A stretch of 64,000 nt of DNA, from assembly GCA_021811145.1 (NCBI GenBank), contig JAJZPN010000004.1, positions 36,854 through 100,853 on the forward strand, in the 5' to 3' direction. A program made the position numbers and the translations under genes. This document shows positions 44,313 to 52,991 of the stretch, piece after piece. The notes under the pieces are model-generated. The model did not search any database. It was given only the letters and a program-made list of their open reading frames with translations, and was not told the DNA's origin. This DNA comes from Pseudomonadota bacterium. Lineage in GTDB: Bacteria; Pseudomonadota; Gammaproteobacteria; Burkholderiales; Ferrovaceae. Each line of letters begins with the position of its first letter. Position 1 is the first letter of the stretch.

Positions 44313-45029
44313 CTAGAAAAGAGGGGCTACCACTTCTTTTTCGATTTCTTCTACTGAGGTATGGCGTACATCCTTGCCTTTAACGAGAAAAATGACGTAT
44401 TCAGCAATATTTTTGGCATGATCCCCAATACGCTCAATGGCTTTAGCTGCAAAGAGTAGTTCGATTGAGTTAGAAATGGTGCGTGGGTCCTCCATCATAA
44501 AGGTAATGAGCTGGCGCAAAATACCTCTAAAGGATTCATCCACATCTAAATCATCGCGCAATATTTGCATAGCCGTGTTGGTATCAAGTCGCGCAAAGGA
44601 ATCCAGAGCGCGGCGTAGCATGTCCACAGCAAGCTGGGCCACATGACGTAAATCCACAGGGCGGGTGTGCATGAGGCGCTCTGAGGTATGAATCATTTTA
44701 GCCATACGGGCAATTTTTTCTGCTTCATCACCCATACGCTCTAAGTCAGTAATGGTTTTAATAATAGCGATAATGAGTCGCAAGTCACTGGCCGCAGGCT
44801 GACGTCTGGCGATAATATAAGTACAGTTCTCATCAATACTCACTTCTAGAGCGTTAACATGATGGTCTTCTGCAATCACATGGTCAGCTAAAGCTAAATC
44901 AGCTTCATGTAAGGCTTCAACGGCTTTTTCAATTTGTTCTTCCACCAAGCCGCCCATTTCTAATACTTTAGCGCGAACGGCCTCGAGTTCCACATCAAAT
45001 TGTTTTATTGTATGTAATGTTGTTGACAT
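44313..45029 (-). CDS. phoU: Phosphate transport system regulatory protein PhoU
   Basis: PhoU represses the PhoR/PhoB response when the Pst transporter is saturated. The 238-residue protein is two three-helix bundles, each with the metal-binding E(K)xxDxxxD pattern (for example DLERMGDEAEKIARMA and AIERIGDHAKNIAEY). It is not next to pst genes in this window; rpiA lies 60 nt upstream on the same strand. Confidence 0.95.
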   Translation of the reverse strand: MSTTLHTIKQFDVELEAVRAKVLEMGGLVEEQIEKAVEALHEADLALADHVIAEDHHVNALEVSIDENCTYIIARRQPAASDLRLIIAIIKTITDLERMGDEAEKIARMAKMIHTSERLMHTRPVDLRHVAQLAVDMLRRALDSFARLDTNTAMQILRDDLDVDESFRGILRQLITFMMEDPRTISNSIELLFAAKAIERIGDHAKNIAEYVIFLVKGKDVRHTSVEEIEKEVVAPLF

Positions 45030-45089
45030 AGTTTGCCCTCTTTTATTTGGTGAAAGCCTTAAACACTATCTATTTATTAAGACTCAATG

Positions 45090-45755
45090 TTATGCTAAAC
45101 GTTCCTTGACACTGACACCAGTACTTTTCGCTAGAATTAGTGTGTCTGCAGGTCTTTTCGCAAACAGCCCACACATCACCACGCCAGTAATAGCAGTAAT
45201 TTTTTCTTCCAATTCAACAGGATTCAAAATCGTGAGGTGGTGTACGTCTAAAATAATATTACCGTTATCAGTGACAAAACCTTGACGCAACACAGGCTGC
45301 CCACCTAACTTCATTATCTCACGGGCAACATAGCTTCGCGCCATAGGTATAACCTCTATGGGCAGAGGAAATTGGCCGAGAAGGGGAACCAGTTTTTTTT
45401 CATCTGCTATACATACAAAGCGTTTAGCTACTGCTGCAATGATTTTTTCACGGGTGAGGGCGCCGCCACCCCCTTTGAGCATAGCAAAGTGTTCTGTAAT
45501 TTCATCAGCTCCATCAATATACACTGGGAGTTCATCCACACTATTTAAATCATAAACAGGGATACCTGCTGCTTTAAGTAGTTTGGTGGAGTTCTCTGAG
45601 CTTGATACGGCACCTTCAATACGGTGTTTGATTGCGGCGAGTTCTTGAATAAAGAAGTTAACAGTGGAACCGGTTCCCACACCAATCACCGCGTCATCAG
45701 GAACGTAATCTAGGGCTCTTTTAGCAGCCAATTGTTTTAATTCATCTTGTGTCAT
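45090..45755 (-). CDS. rpiA: Ribose-5-phosphate isomerase A
   Basis: RpiA interconverts ribose-5-phosphate and ribulose-5-phosphate in the pentose phosphate and Calvin pathways. The 221-residue protein shows the phosphate-site [12 protein letters not shown], the catalytic 'DGADEI' and '[12 protein letters not shown]' motifs. ATG at 45755. Co-transcription with phoU downstream is likely. Confidence 0.97.
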   Translation of the reverse strand: MTQDELKQLAAKRALDYVPDDAVIGVGTGSTVNFFIQELAAIKHRIEGAVSSSENSTKLLKAAGIPVYDLNSVDELPVYIDGADEITEHFAMLKGGGGALTREKIIAAVAKRFVCIADEKKLVPLLGQFPLPIEVIPMARSYVAREIMKLGGQPVLRQGFVTDNGNIILDVHHLTILNPVELEEKITAITGVVMCGLFAKRPADTLILAKSTGVSVKERLA

Positions 45756-46258
45756 TGTCTCTCTCCTTAACCATCAGGATAGCGTTTCATTGAAGAGTAC
45801 TCAATTGTTTTTTGTTGACCTTTAGGAAGTATATGGAAAATCTTGACATCAAGTTTGGTAGGGTTCTTGAAAACACAACAGTAACAAACAACTGAAAACG
45901 AATCTCCTTAGCTCGATATGTTGGCTTGACTAATCAAATCATCGAGTACTGCCTCAACTAAGGATACCTCATACCAACTTATTCGATCATGGCTTGTTTG
46001 AATTAAGCCTTAAAGGATCTGAAGGTATCGCTCGAGTTTCATTTTGTACATAGTTAGACCAACAAATTGTAAAGCTACATACTTAATCCAGTACAAATTA
46101 CGACTTTTTTTAAGCGAAATTAAAGAAAGTCGCGACTTTTTTATAAAGTACAATAAAATGGTCGAACAGAAAATATTAATACCTATCTATGTAACTCGAT
46201 TTTGACTAATAGTTAGCCCTTATTACTATTAAGTCGTCATTTACCCAAGGAATTCTCT
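45756..46258. other. 500-nt gene-free stretch upstream of the ParC-like gene
   Basis: No credible ORF. It holds the rpiA leader on the left, an inverted-repeat cluster at 46101-46142 and a promoter (TTGACT at 46202-46207, 16-base spacer, TACTAT at 46224-46229) for the ParC-like gene. The middle, 45850-46090, shows nothing recognisable. Confidence 0.55.
46101..46142. repeat. CGACTTT inverted repeat cluster
   Basis: Arms at 46101-46113 and 46120-46132 are 13-bp inverted copies (CGACTTTTTTTAA and TTAAAGAAAGTCG) with one mismatch and a six-base spacer. A third copy, CGACTTTTTT, abuts at 46133-46142, making a central AGTCGCGACT palindrome. It lies about 120 nt before the ParC-like gene and is a plausible operator. 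Confidence 0.5.
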
Positions 46259-46732
46259 ATGAACAGCCACACCATAGACACTGCAATGGCAAAGCGACTA
46301 GTTGAGGCGGATGCGATCCGTGGCACGGCCATCATTGGACAGGCTGGCGGTTGGACCGTTGTTTTGAAGCTCGGTATGCACGATAAGGTGCTTGGTATCC
46401 AGCGCAGCGATAAGCCACGCGTATGGCGCAACCTTGACCGTTGTGTTGAGTATCTGAAGAAAGAACTTCACATCGCCCGCTTTGAGCTGCTGGACGCGAC
46501 CAATTACAGCGATATTGCTTTGGCGGACAAGTCCCGTGACGACGTGGCTCGGCGACTACGCAAAGCGCATGAAGCGGCAACTCATGATAAGTGGTTTCGG
46601 GAACAGGTGGAAGCCGGCCTAGCAGAAGCCAACGCCCCGACGGCTGAGTGGCTAACGAGTGAGGAAGCGAATGCCAGCTGGGCGAAGAAGCGAGTTCAGT
46701 TTACCAAGCGTGCTGAAAGCAGCGCCAACTAA
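46259..46732 (+). CDS. ParC-like plasmid-stabilisation partner protein
   Basis: The 157-residue protein matches a family found on plasmids and chromosomes just before ParE-type toxin genes. It shows the conserved 'GTAIIGQAGGWTVVLKLG' and 'DKPRVWRNLDRCVEYLKKEL' segments and a helical C-terminus likely to act as the antitoxin-like part. AAGGA stands seven bases before the ATG. The expected toxin gene follows but is broken, so this is an orphan. Its GC content is higher than that of the surrounding DNA, suggesting transfer. Confidence 0.8.
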   Translation: MNSHTIDTAMAKRLVEADAIRGTAIIGQAGGWTVVLKLGMHDKVLGIQRSDKPRVWRNLDRCVEYLKKELHIARFELLDATNYSDIALADKSRDDVARRLRKAHEAATHDKWFREQVEAGLAEANAPTAEWLTSEEANASWAKKRVQFTKRAESSAN

Positions 46733-46953
46733 TTCTTGTGTGGCTTCGTAGGGTAATCGCCGACCGTGACGCGCAGCCATAGAGCAAAGCGATTGCATAG
46801 CCTACCAAGTGAACCAGCTACTTAAGTACACGCGAGCTGGTCATAAGCCGTACTCCATTCATTATGGTTTATCGAATCAACGGTGAGCGCATTAAACTGC
46901 TATATCTGCTACATGGCTCGCAACAGTGGCTAAAGAATAAAAAGATAATATGA
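46733..46953 (+). pseudogene. Remnant of a ParE/RelE-family toxin gene
   Basis: Immediately after the ParC-like gene, the frame from 46735 encodes LVWLRRVIADRDAQ, a typical ParE N-terminus, then meets a TAG at 46780. From 46828 another stretch encodes TRELVISRTPFI, VYRINGERI and LLHGSQQW, the typical ParE C-terminus, ending at TGA 46951-46953. Between them only about 50 nt remain, with a further stop at 46810, so the centre is deleted and the start codon lost. The toxin cannot be functional. Confidence 0.85.
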
Positions 46954-47176
46954 AGCACATCGCAAACGCGACAAAAGCCGACAATTGCCGCAGAGATAGT
47001 CTATTGCCCTGATCTGTAAACGTCCCGGTCCTAAAGAACAGAGGAACTGTCACATCCCCAATCAACGAAAAAACAAGTAAATAACTTAGTAAATCAGCGA
47101 AGATAATTGCCGCCGAACATGACAAGATAATTGATACGCTACACAGTGGCCTAAATACATTGCGTGACAAGCTCAA
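46892..47176 (-). CDS. Doubtful small hydrophobic ORF
   Basis: A 94-codon frame that opens with TTG, with two long hydrophobic stretches. I recognise no family. It overlaps the 3' end of the parE remnant on the opposite strand and lacks a clear ribosome binding site. It may be spurious; it is listed because it is the only long frame between the remnant and ilvA. Confidence 0.2.
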   Translation of the reverse strand: MSLSRNVFRPLCSVSIILSCSAAIIFADLLSYLLVFSLIGDVTVPLFFRTGTFTDQGNRLSLRQLSAFVAFAMCFILSFYSLATVASHVADIAV

Positions 47177-47240
47177 ATCATATTAAGCTTGAAGATAATC
47201 AATTAAGTATCACGTCTTTTAAGAAATAAATTGGCCATAC

Positions 47241-48767
47241 ATGAAAATCGATTATTTAGAAAAAATACTCAATGCCACACGCGTCTACGATGTGGCAATA
47301 GAAACCCCTTTGCAAGAGGCGCATAATTTAAGTCAGCGACTCAATAATACCGTGTTACTTAAGCGCGAGGATATGCAGCCTGTATTCTCTTTTAAGTTAC
47401 GTGGTGCCTATAACAAAATGGTATCGTTAACTCCTCAAGAAGCTAAAAAAGGTGTGATTGCAGCCAGTGCCGGTAATCACGCTCAAGGGGTGGCTTTATC
47501 TGCCCAGCGCCTTGGTATGCGTGCTGTGATTGTTATGCCAACTACCACGCCCTCTATTAAAATTAACGCTGTTAAAGCACGTGGAGCGGAAGTGGTTCTT
47601 AATGGAGTGTCTTACTCAGAAGCCTATGAGTATGCATTGCAACTTGCTCAGCAAAAAGGGTATACCTTTGTTCATCCCTATGATGATCCGGAGGTGATTG
47701 CAGGGCAAGGCACCATTGCTATGGAAATTTTACGGCAATATTCCCAACCCATTCATTCCATTTATGTGGCAATTGGCGGCGGGGGATTGATTTCAGGGGT
47801 GGCTGCTTATGTAAAAAGACTTCGACCTGAAATAAAGATTATTGGTGTGCAACCCATTGATTCAGACGCGATGCGCCAATCGTTGGCTCTTAATCGGCGA
47901 GTGAAACTTGATCAAGTGGGACTCTTTGCCGATGGTGTAGCGGTGCGTCAGGTGGGAGTGGAAACCTTTAAACTATGTCGAGAATGGGTAGATGAGATTG
48001 TCACAGTCTCCACCGATGAGATTTGTGCAGCCATTAAAGACGTGTTTGATGACACCAGGGCAGTATTAGAGCCTGCTGGAGCCTTAGCTGTGGCCGGACT
48101 GAAATACGTGGTGAAGCGTGACAAGTTAAAGAACGAACATTTAGTAGCCATTGCCTGTGGTGCCAATATTAATTTTGATCGCCTGCGTTTTATCGCTGAG
48201 CGTGCCGAATTGGGTGAGCACAGAGAGGCAGTCTTTGCAGCCACTATTCCTGAGCAACCAGGCAGCTTTAAAGCCTTTTGTGATTTGCTGGGCGATCGTG
48301 CCATTACCGAGTTTAATTATCGTTATGCAGATCAATCCGAAGCCCATGTATTTGTAGGGGTAAGTATTGCCCATCAACAAGAAAAACTACAATTACTTAA
48401 GAAGCTTAAGCAACATGGAATTCATTCTGTGGATTTAACAGATAATGAAATGGCCAAACTGCATGTGCGTCATATGGTGGGAGGCCATGCACCACGCGTT
48501 AAAAATGAGCGTTTATACCGTTTTGAGTTTCCAGAAAGACCAGGTGCTTTAACACGGTTTTTAAATAATATGAGTGAAAACTGGAATATTAGTTTGTTTC
48601 ATTATCGTAATCATGGTGCTGATTATGGCCGCGTGTTGGTAGCACTGGAAGTGCCACCTAAAGAGAATAAAACCTTTCAGAAGTTTTTAGCAAGTTTGGG
48701 TTACCCTTATGTGGAAGAAACGGATAACCCAGCTTACCAATTATTTTTAGGGACTAAAGCGACTTAA
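47241..48767 (+). CDS. ilvA: Threonine ammonia-lyase, biosynthetic
   Basis: IlvA deaminates threonine to 2-oxobutanoate, the committed step to isoleucine. The 508-residue protein has the PLP lysine (Lys52) in FSFKLRGAYN, the PLP-phosphate glycine loop (IGGGGLISGVA) and two C-terminal ACT-like regulatory domains (about 330-500) that give isoleucine inhibition. Length and both regulatory domains mark the biosynthetic rather than the catabolic enzyme. Its 3' end overlaps the convergent dehydrogenase gene by 14 nt. Confidence 0.96.
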   Translation: MKIDYLEKILNATRVYDVAIETPLQEAHNLSQRLNNTVLLKREDMQPVFSFKLRGAYNKMVSLTPQEAKKGVIAASAGNHAQGVALSAQRLGMRAVIVMPTTTPSIKINAVKARGAEVVLNGVSYSEAYEYALQLAQQKGYTFVHPYDDPEVIAGQGTIAMEILRQYSQPIHSIYVAIGGGGLISGVAAYVKRLRPEIKIIGVQPIDSDAMRQSLALNRRVKLDQVGLFADGVAVRQVGVETFKLCREWVDEIVTVSTDEICAAIKDVFDDTRAVLEPAGALAVAGLKYVVKRDKLKNEHLVAIACGANINFDRLRFIAERAELGEHREAVFAATIPEQPGSFKAFCDLLGDRAITEFNYRYADQSEAHVFVGVSIAHQQEKLQLLKKLKQHGIHSVDLTDNEMAKLHVRHMVGGHAPRVKNERLYRFEFPERPGALTRFLNNMSENWNISLFHYRNHGADYGRVLVALEVPPKENKTFQKFLASLGYPYVEETDNPAYQLFLGTKAT

Positions 48768-50127
48768 CCCACAAGGTTTTTATGTTGGTGAACTCGCGAA
48801 TACCGTGCGAGGAGAGTTCGCGACCAAAACCTGATTGTTTGGTGCCACCAAAGGGAACGCGAGGATCTGAGCGCACTAAAGAGTTAATAAAAGTCGCCCC
48901 TGCTTCAATTTGGTCAGCAAGGGTGCGTGCACGCTCTATATCTTTAGACCAAACACTAGAGCCTAATCCGTAGGGCGTGTCATTGGCAAGTTCAATGGCC
49001 TGCTGTTCATTTTCCGCTTTAATGAGAATCGCAACTGGTCCAAACAATTCTTGGTTCCAAACAGGGGAGTTGGGAGTGACATTCTCTAATACAGTGGGTT
49101 CGTAATACCATCCAGGGATTGAAGGGACTTTGCCGCCGGTTAAGGCCACTGCGCCATTGTCAATGGCTGTAGCAACTTGTTTAGCCAATTGATCACGTAA
49201 ATCCTGTCTTGCGAGCGGTCCGATTTTAACGGATTCATCCAGTGGGTCACCTAAGGTGAGAGCCTTTGTCAGAGTAACAAGCTGTGATTTAAAGTCATCA
49301 TAACGCTCTTTCACCACAATAAAGCGTTTAGCAGAGATACAAGCTTGCCCGCAGTTGGTAAAGCGCGAAGTCATGGCTTGGTTAAGAGTCCAGGCAATAT
49401 CAGCGTCCTCAAGAACCACAAAGGGATCAGAGCCACCTAGTTCTAGAATACATTTTTTTAGCGCAGCGCCTGCAAGAGAGGCCACAGCACGCCCCGCACG
49501 ATCTGATCCGGTAACAGTAATAGCATGCACATGGGGACTATTGATGACTTCTTTGACTTTTTCGTCTTCTATCATTAAGTGACTGACTAGATGCTCCGGA
49601 AAGCCCGCTTTTTTGAATAGATCGACGATTTTAACCGCATTTTGTGGAACGTTAGGCGCATGTTTGAAGACGACACCATTACCTGCCATAACCGCTGGTA
49701 CACTAAAGCGCAGCACCTGCCATAGCGGAAAATTCCACGGCATGACGCCAAATACCAATCCCAGTGGAAAATAATTAATCTCAGCCAGCACATTGTCTTC
49801 GTTAATCAGAGTCTCTGCTTGCAGGAATTTTTCACCCTGCTCTGCGTAGTAGAGGCAAAGTTGAGCGCATTTTTCCACTTCAGAGCGAGACTCTTTGATG
49901 GGTTTACCCATTTCAGTAGTCATGATGAGTGCTAATTCATCGCGTTCTCTCATCAATACGTCATTTAATTGTCTAAAACAGTGGCTACGATGCGAAAATG
50001 AGGTGGTTTTCCAACGTTGTTGTACTTGATGGGTTATGCTTAATTGAGCGTGAATCTCCTCAGAGCCTATGGAACTAAATTGTTTGATTAACTCTTCAGT
50101 GGTGGGGTTAAGACTAACAAATGGCAT
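48754..50127 (-). CDS. Succinate-semialdehyde dehydrogenase family aldehyde dehydrogenase
   Basis: This 457-residue ALDH has the catalytic cysteine in FTNCGQACISAKR, the general-base glutamate in LELGGSDPF and the NAD-binding PWNFPLWQV. Length and sequence fit the shorter Sad/YneI-type succinate-semialdehyde dehydrogenases, which oxidise the semialdehyde to succinate with NAD(P). The exact substrate is inferred. ATG at 50127; a 310-nt AT-rich region precedes it. Confidence 0.88.
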   Translation of the reverse strand: MPFVSLNPTTEELIKQFSSIGSEEIHAQLSITHQVQQRWKTTSFSHRSHCFRQLNDVLMRERDELALIMTTEMGKPIKESRSEVEKCAQLCLYYAEQGEKFLQAETLINEDNVLAEINYFPLGLVFGVMPWNFPLWQVLRFSVPAVMAGNGVVFKHAPNVPQNAVKIVDLFKKAGFPEHLVSHLMIEDEKVKEVINSPHVHAITVTGSDRAGRAVASLAGAALKKCILELGGSDPFVVLEDADIAWTLNQAMTSRFTNCGQACISAKRFIVVKERYDDFKSQLVTLTKALTLGDPLDESVKIGPLARQDLRDQLAKQVATAIDNGAVALTGGKVPSIPGWYYEPTVLENVTPNSPVWNQELFGPVAILIKAENEQQAIELANDTPYGLGSSVWSKDIERARTLADQIEAGATFINSLVRSDPRVPFGGTKQSGFGRELSSHGIREFTNIKTLWVKSL

Positions 50128-50440
50128 AATCGCAACTTTATTTTGTTTGGAAACTAACTAGATTAACTCTAATTGATTCAGGTTAACAATATATCTTCAT
50201 CATAAATAAGTAAGTTATTTTAATTAAAACTTATAACAAAGACAGGTTGGTTGTTACTTTTCAGGCTTTTTCATTTAATCAGTAATGATTCAATCACTTA
50301 AAAAGCTTAATAATTGATAAATTATAGTGAAATAGGATTGTTATATTTAGTAATAGGTTCACTGATTACGCGGTTTTTATTGAATGTTTGGCTATGTGTA
50401 AAATAGGGTCGGATTCAACCGTAGATTCCATAATGCAGCA
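50128..50440. other. AT-rich gene-free stretch
   Basis: About 310 nt between the dehydrogenase start and the end of the RES toxin gene. It presumably carries the dehydrogenase promoter. I see no RNA gene, repeat or convincing hairpin. Confidence 0.5.
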
Positions 50441-50899
50441 TCACTTACTCAACCGCGAATCGAATTCGAATGGGCGAACAACGCGGATCGTAACGTTATC
50501 AAACGCTGGATGGATTGGGTTGAGTACAATATTCGAGGCTTCAGGCATGATGGCGGATGGCACGATAAGCCCAAGATGAAGGGAAGTAAGCAGGAAATCA
50601 TCTCCAATCGAGATTGAGACAGTCGAGCTTGGGAGAGCATCCCAGCCAGCAGACAAGTCATCCACTGTGAGGCGTAAATAAAGTTGATCATCATCTGGTA
50701 AATCAAGAACGGACAGCACCAGATCCTGCGGAAGAATGCCTGAAGTGTGGACAAGTTTTTCCATGGCCGCAATCTCTGGGGTGATGCCAGCGTATATGGC
50801 GGCAACGCCTGATGAGTTCCAGCGCCCGCCACTCAATCGCGCTCCAGTCCCATGACGGTCGAGCGCATAGTCGCGCTTGGAAATCCGCCATGCCTGCAT
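50441..50899 (-). CDS. RES domain toxin
   Basis: The 152-residue protein is a complete RES domain: the conserved Arg near the start (WRISK), 'RLSGGRWNSSGVAAIYAG' and the E(K)LVH segment around residue 46. RES toxins of Xre-RES modules degrade or modify NAD. It begins at the stop of the antitoxin gene (TAATG, one-base overlap), the usual arrangement. It looks full length and intact. Confidence 0.93.
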   Translation of the reverse strand: MQAWRISKRDYALDRHGTGARLSGGRWNSSGVAAIYAGITPEIAAMEKLVHTSGILPQDLVLSVLDLPDDDQLYLRLTVDDLSAGWDALPSSTVSISIGDDFLLTSLHLGLIVPSAIMPEASNIVLNPIHPAFDNVTIRVVRPFEFDSRLSK

Positions 50900-51330
50900 T
50901 AGACAGCGCCGCCGTGGGCAATCGCAGACAATATCTTGCGGATTTCATCTGCGCCTGTCTCGGTATCTAACATGGACAATGGTGTATCTCCTAGGGATGC
51001 GTTCACCTTGGTCAACCAATCGCGAGCCATATCGGATGTTCCGAAAACCTTCTCGGCCTCATCCTCAATTAGTGCAATGCGACCCAATCGCTCAGTCTCG
51101 GTTTGTCCCAGCGGAAGCCCAGACTTGATCTTGCGTTCTGCGGTTGCGGGGGATATCCCGATCAACTTTGCAAACAGTGCGCGCGGCATTCCGAAGTGCT
51201 CACTGGCAGTAACGAGAACGGATGGTGATACGCCAGAGCGAACAATCTGAATTCGGGTTCCGGGATTAGCCTTAGCCATTTCTGCCTTCCACTTGCCGAA
51301 ACCCTCGGTGTGCTTGATGGTAACTGTCAT
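50899..51330 (-). CDS. Xre/MbcA/ParS-type antitoxin
   Basis: The 143-residue protein has an N-terminal Xre-like HTH ('FGMPRALFAKLIGISPATAE', about residues 45-64) and a C-terminal toxin-binding domain of the DUF2384 type (TSDMARDWLTKVNASLGD). The frame extends to 51444, but the ATG at 51330 gives the usual start and leaves the upstream operator free. Paired with the RES toxin. Confidence 0.92.
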   Translation of the reverse strand: MTVTIKHTEGFGKWKAEMAKANPGTRIQIVRSGVSPSVLVTASEHFGMPRALFAKLIGISPATAERKIKSGLPLGQTETERLGRIALIEDEAEKVFGTSDMARDWLTKVNASLGDTPLSMLDTETGADEIRKILSAIAHGGAV

Positions 51331-51343
51331 AAAAATTCTTTTG

Positions 51344-51373
51344 TCATTTGATTGTTCATTATACATCAAATGA
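51344..51373. promoter_or_regulatory. Operator-like inverted repeat of the Xre-RES module
   Basis: Perfect 9-bp arms TCATTTGAT (51344-51352) and ATCAAATGA (51365-51373) with a 12-base spacer, 14 nt upstream of the antitoxin start. The geometry fits autorepression by the HTH antitoxin; binding is inferred. Confidence 0.6.
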
Positions 51374-51610
51374 GCTACATTGTTTAGCATGAAGTGCTCG
51401 TAATAATGAAGCGCGGCGATTGCAGCCCTACTGGTTGGGTCCATCCACAGATTGCAAATAGCCGATTTTTCTATATAAAAAAGCGGAAAACATAATGATC
51501 TATTATTGTTAAGCTTATTAATTCACTGCGATAAATTTTCCTTTTGGTAATATGGATAACGACACTCATTGTCTTTTGTTGGTTTTTATTAATTTAAAAA
51601 AGAATGATAA

Positions 51611-52924
51611 ATGTTTAATAAACAACTCGTTTCTCTAATATTGATGTTGCTATGTATTGTATTTAGCACTTCTTCAGCGCAGGCCAAGAATTTATATAGT
51701 TATGTAGTAGTGGGACCTGACAACACACAAATCATACGAGTCATTGCGGATACCAATCGCTGCCCAACACTGTATTCAGGTAATCAGGCTTATGTTATGA
51801 CATTACGAGTTGCAAGAGACACCAATCACGACAAACCCTCTTATTTCCCAGTGGGGGTGTGTGAGTTAGTAAAACCCATTAATGTCACTCAATTAACGCT
51901 AGACAATCAACAGCTACCACTACTTCCCGCACACATTAATAACATAGCCGTAATAGGTGATACGGGATGCCGAATTAAAGCCCCCTTTTCCTATCAAAGC
52001 TGTAACAATCCCCAGGAGTGGCCATTAGCCCAAGTATCTCAAGCTATTCAGAAAGATAAAGTCGATATGGTGATTCATGTGGGGGACTATCTCTATCGGG
52101 AGAGCCGCTGTATCACAACAGGCTGCCAAGGTAGTGTCCATGGTTATGGCTGGGAGAGCTGGCGAGAAGATGTCTTTAAGCCTCTAGAATCTATTATGAA
52201 ATCTACTCCCATGGTGTTTGTGCGAGGTAATCATGAGGCCTGTCGTCGGGCGGGGGAGGGATGGTTTCGTTTTCTGGATCCCTATCCTTATCATTCACAA
52301 CAAAGCTGCTTAGATTCCCATTCACATGTCATTGATGAGCCCTATTCAGTGGTTGTGAGTGCATCTTTACAGTTAGTTGTATTTGACTCATCAGAGGTAC
52401 AAGAATTACACCCCACGCAATACTTAGATGAATTCACTCAAACCATGCATCAAGTGCATCGTTTATTGTTACCCAATACTCATCATTGGTTGGTAATGCA
52501 TCACCCTGCTTTGGGTTTTTCTTATAGCCGTTTATTAACCTGGAATGGCGGCACCACTGAGATATTTAACGCAATAATGAGAGACAATAAATCCCCTTCG
52601 CTGATGTCAGAGCTTGACGTATTGATGCAAGGCCATATTCATACCTTTGAGATGAGTAATTATCAAGAACCAGGGTTTCCCATTAATATCATATCGGGTA
52701 TGGGTGGTACTCAATTGGAAGATCATTATCCTGCAAAAAATCTAGAGGGCTTTAGTGTGGAGGAGGGCGTTCATATTAAAAAAGAAATCACTGATCAACG
52801 TTTTGGGTATTTGGTTTACACAGAGACAAATAATCAACCGCAGTTTGAGGTGAAAGATAGCGAAGGGCATATAGAGCATACTTGTTCGATTAACTATAGT
52901 AATAAAGACTTCAACTGTCACTAA
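51611..52924 (+). CDS. Secreted metallophosphoesterase
   Basis: This 437-residue protein has a Sec signal peptide (hydrophobic 6-20, AQA cleavage near 25) and the calcineurin-like dimetal motifs in order: IGDTGCR, HVGDYLYRES, RGNHEAC, MHHPALG and GHIHTFE. It should act in the periplasm or outside as a phosphomonoesterase or phosphodiesterase. Eight or so cysteines in the mature part suggest disulfides. Substrate unknown. An MFS exporter follows after 67 nt. Confidence 0.88.
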   Translation: MFNKQLVSLILMLLCIVFSTSSAQAKNLYSYVVVGPDNTQIIRVIADTNRCPTLYSGNQAYVMTLRVARDTNHDKPSYFPVGVCELVKPINVTQLTLDNQQLPLLPAHINNIAVIGDTGCRIKAPFSYQSCNNPQEWPLAQVSQAIQKDKVDMVIHVGDYLYRESRCITTGCQGSVHGYGWESWREDVFKPLESIMKSTPMVFVRGNHEACRRAGEGWFRFLDPYPYHSQQSCLDSHSHVIDEPYSVVVSASLQLVVFDSSEVQELHPTQYLDEFTQTMHQVHRLLLPNTHHWLVMHHPALGFSYSRLLTWNGGTTEIFNAIMRDNKSPSLMSELDVLMQGHIHTFEMSNYQEPGFPINIISGMGGTQLEDHYPAKNLEGFSVEEGVHIKKEITDQRFGYLVYTETNNQPQFEVKDSEGHIEHTCSINYSNKDFNCH

Positions 52925-52991
52925 TTAGTATGAAAGTTAGTCATTAAAGAGTGTAACGGGTTAATATACTTCCTTTTGAAGTTACCTTGCC

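Noticed and set aside
50388..50579. ORF of 63 codons opposite the RES toxin gene
   Set aside because: Antisense shadow of a clear RES domain.
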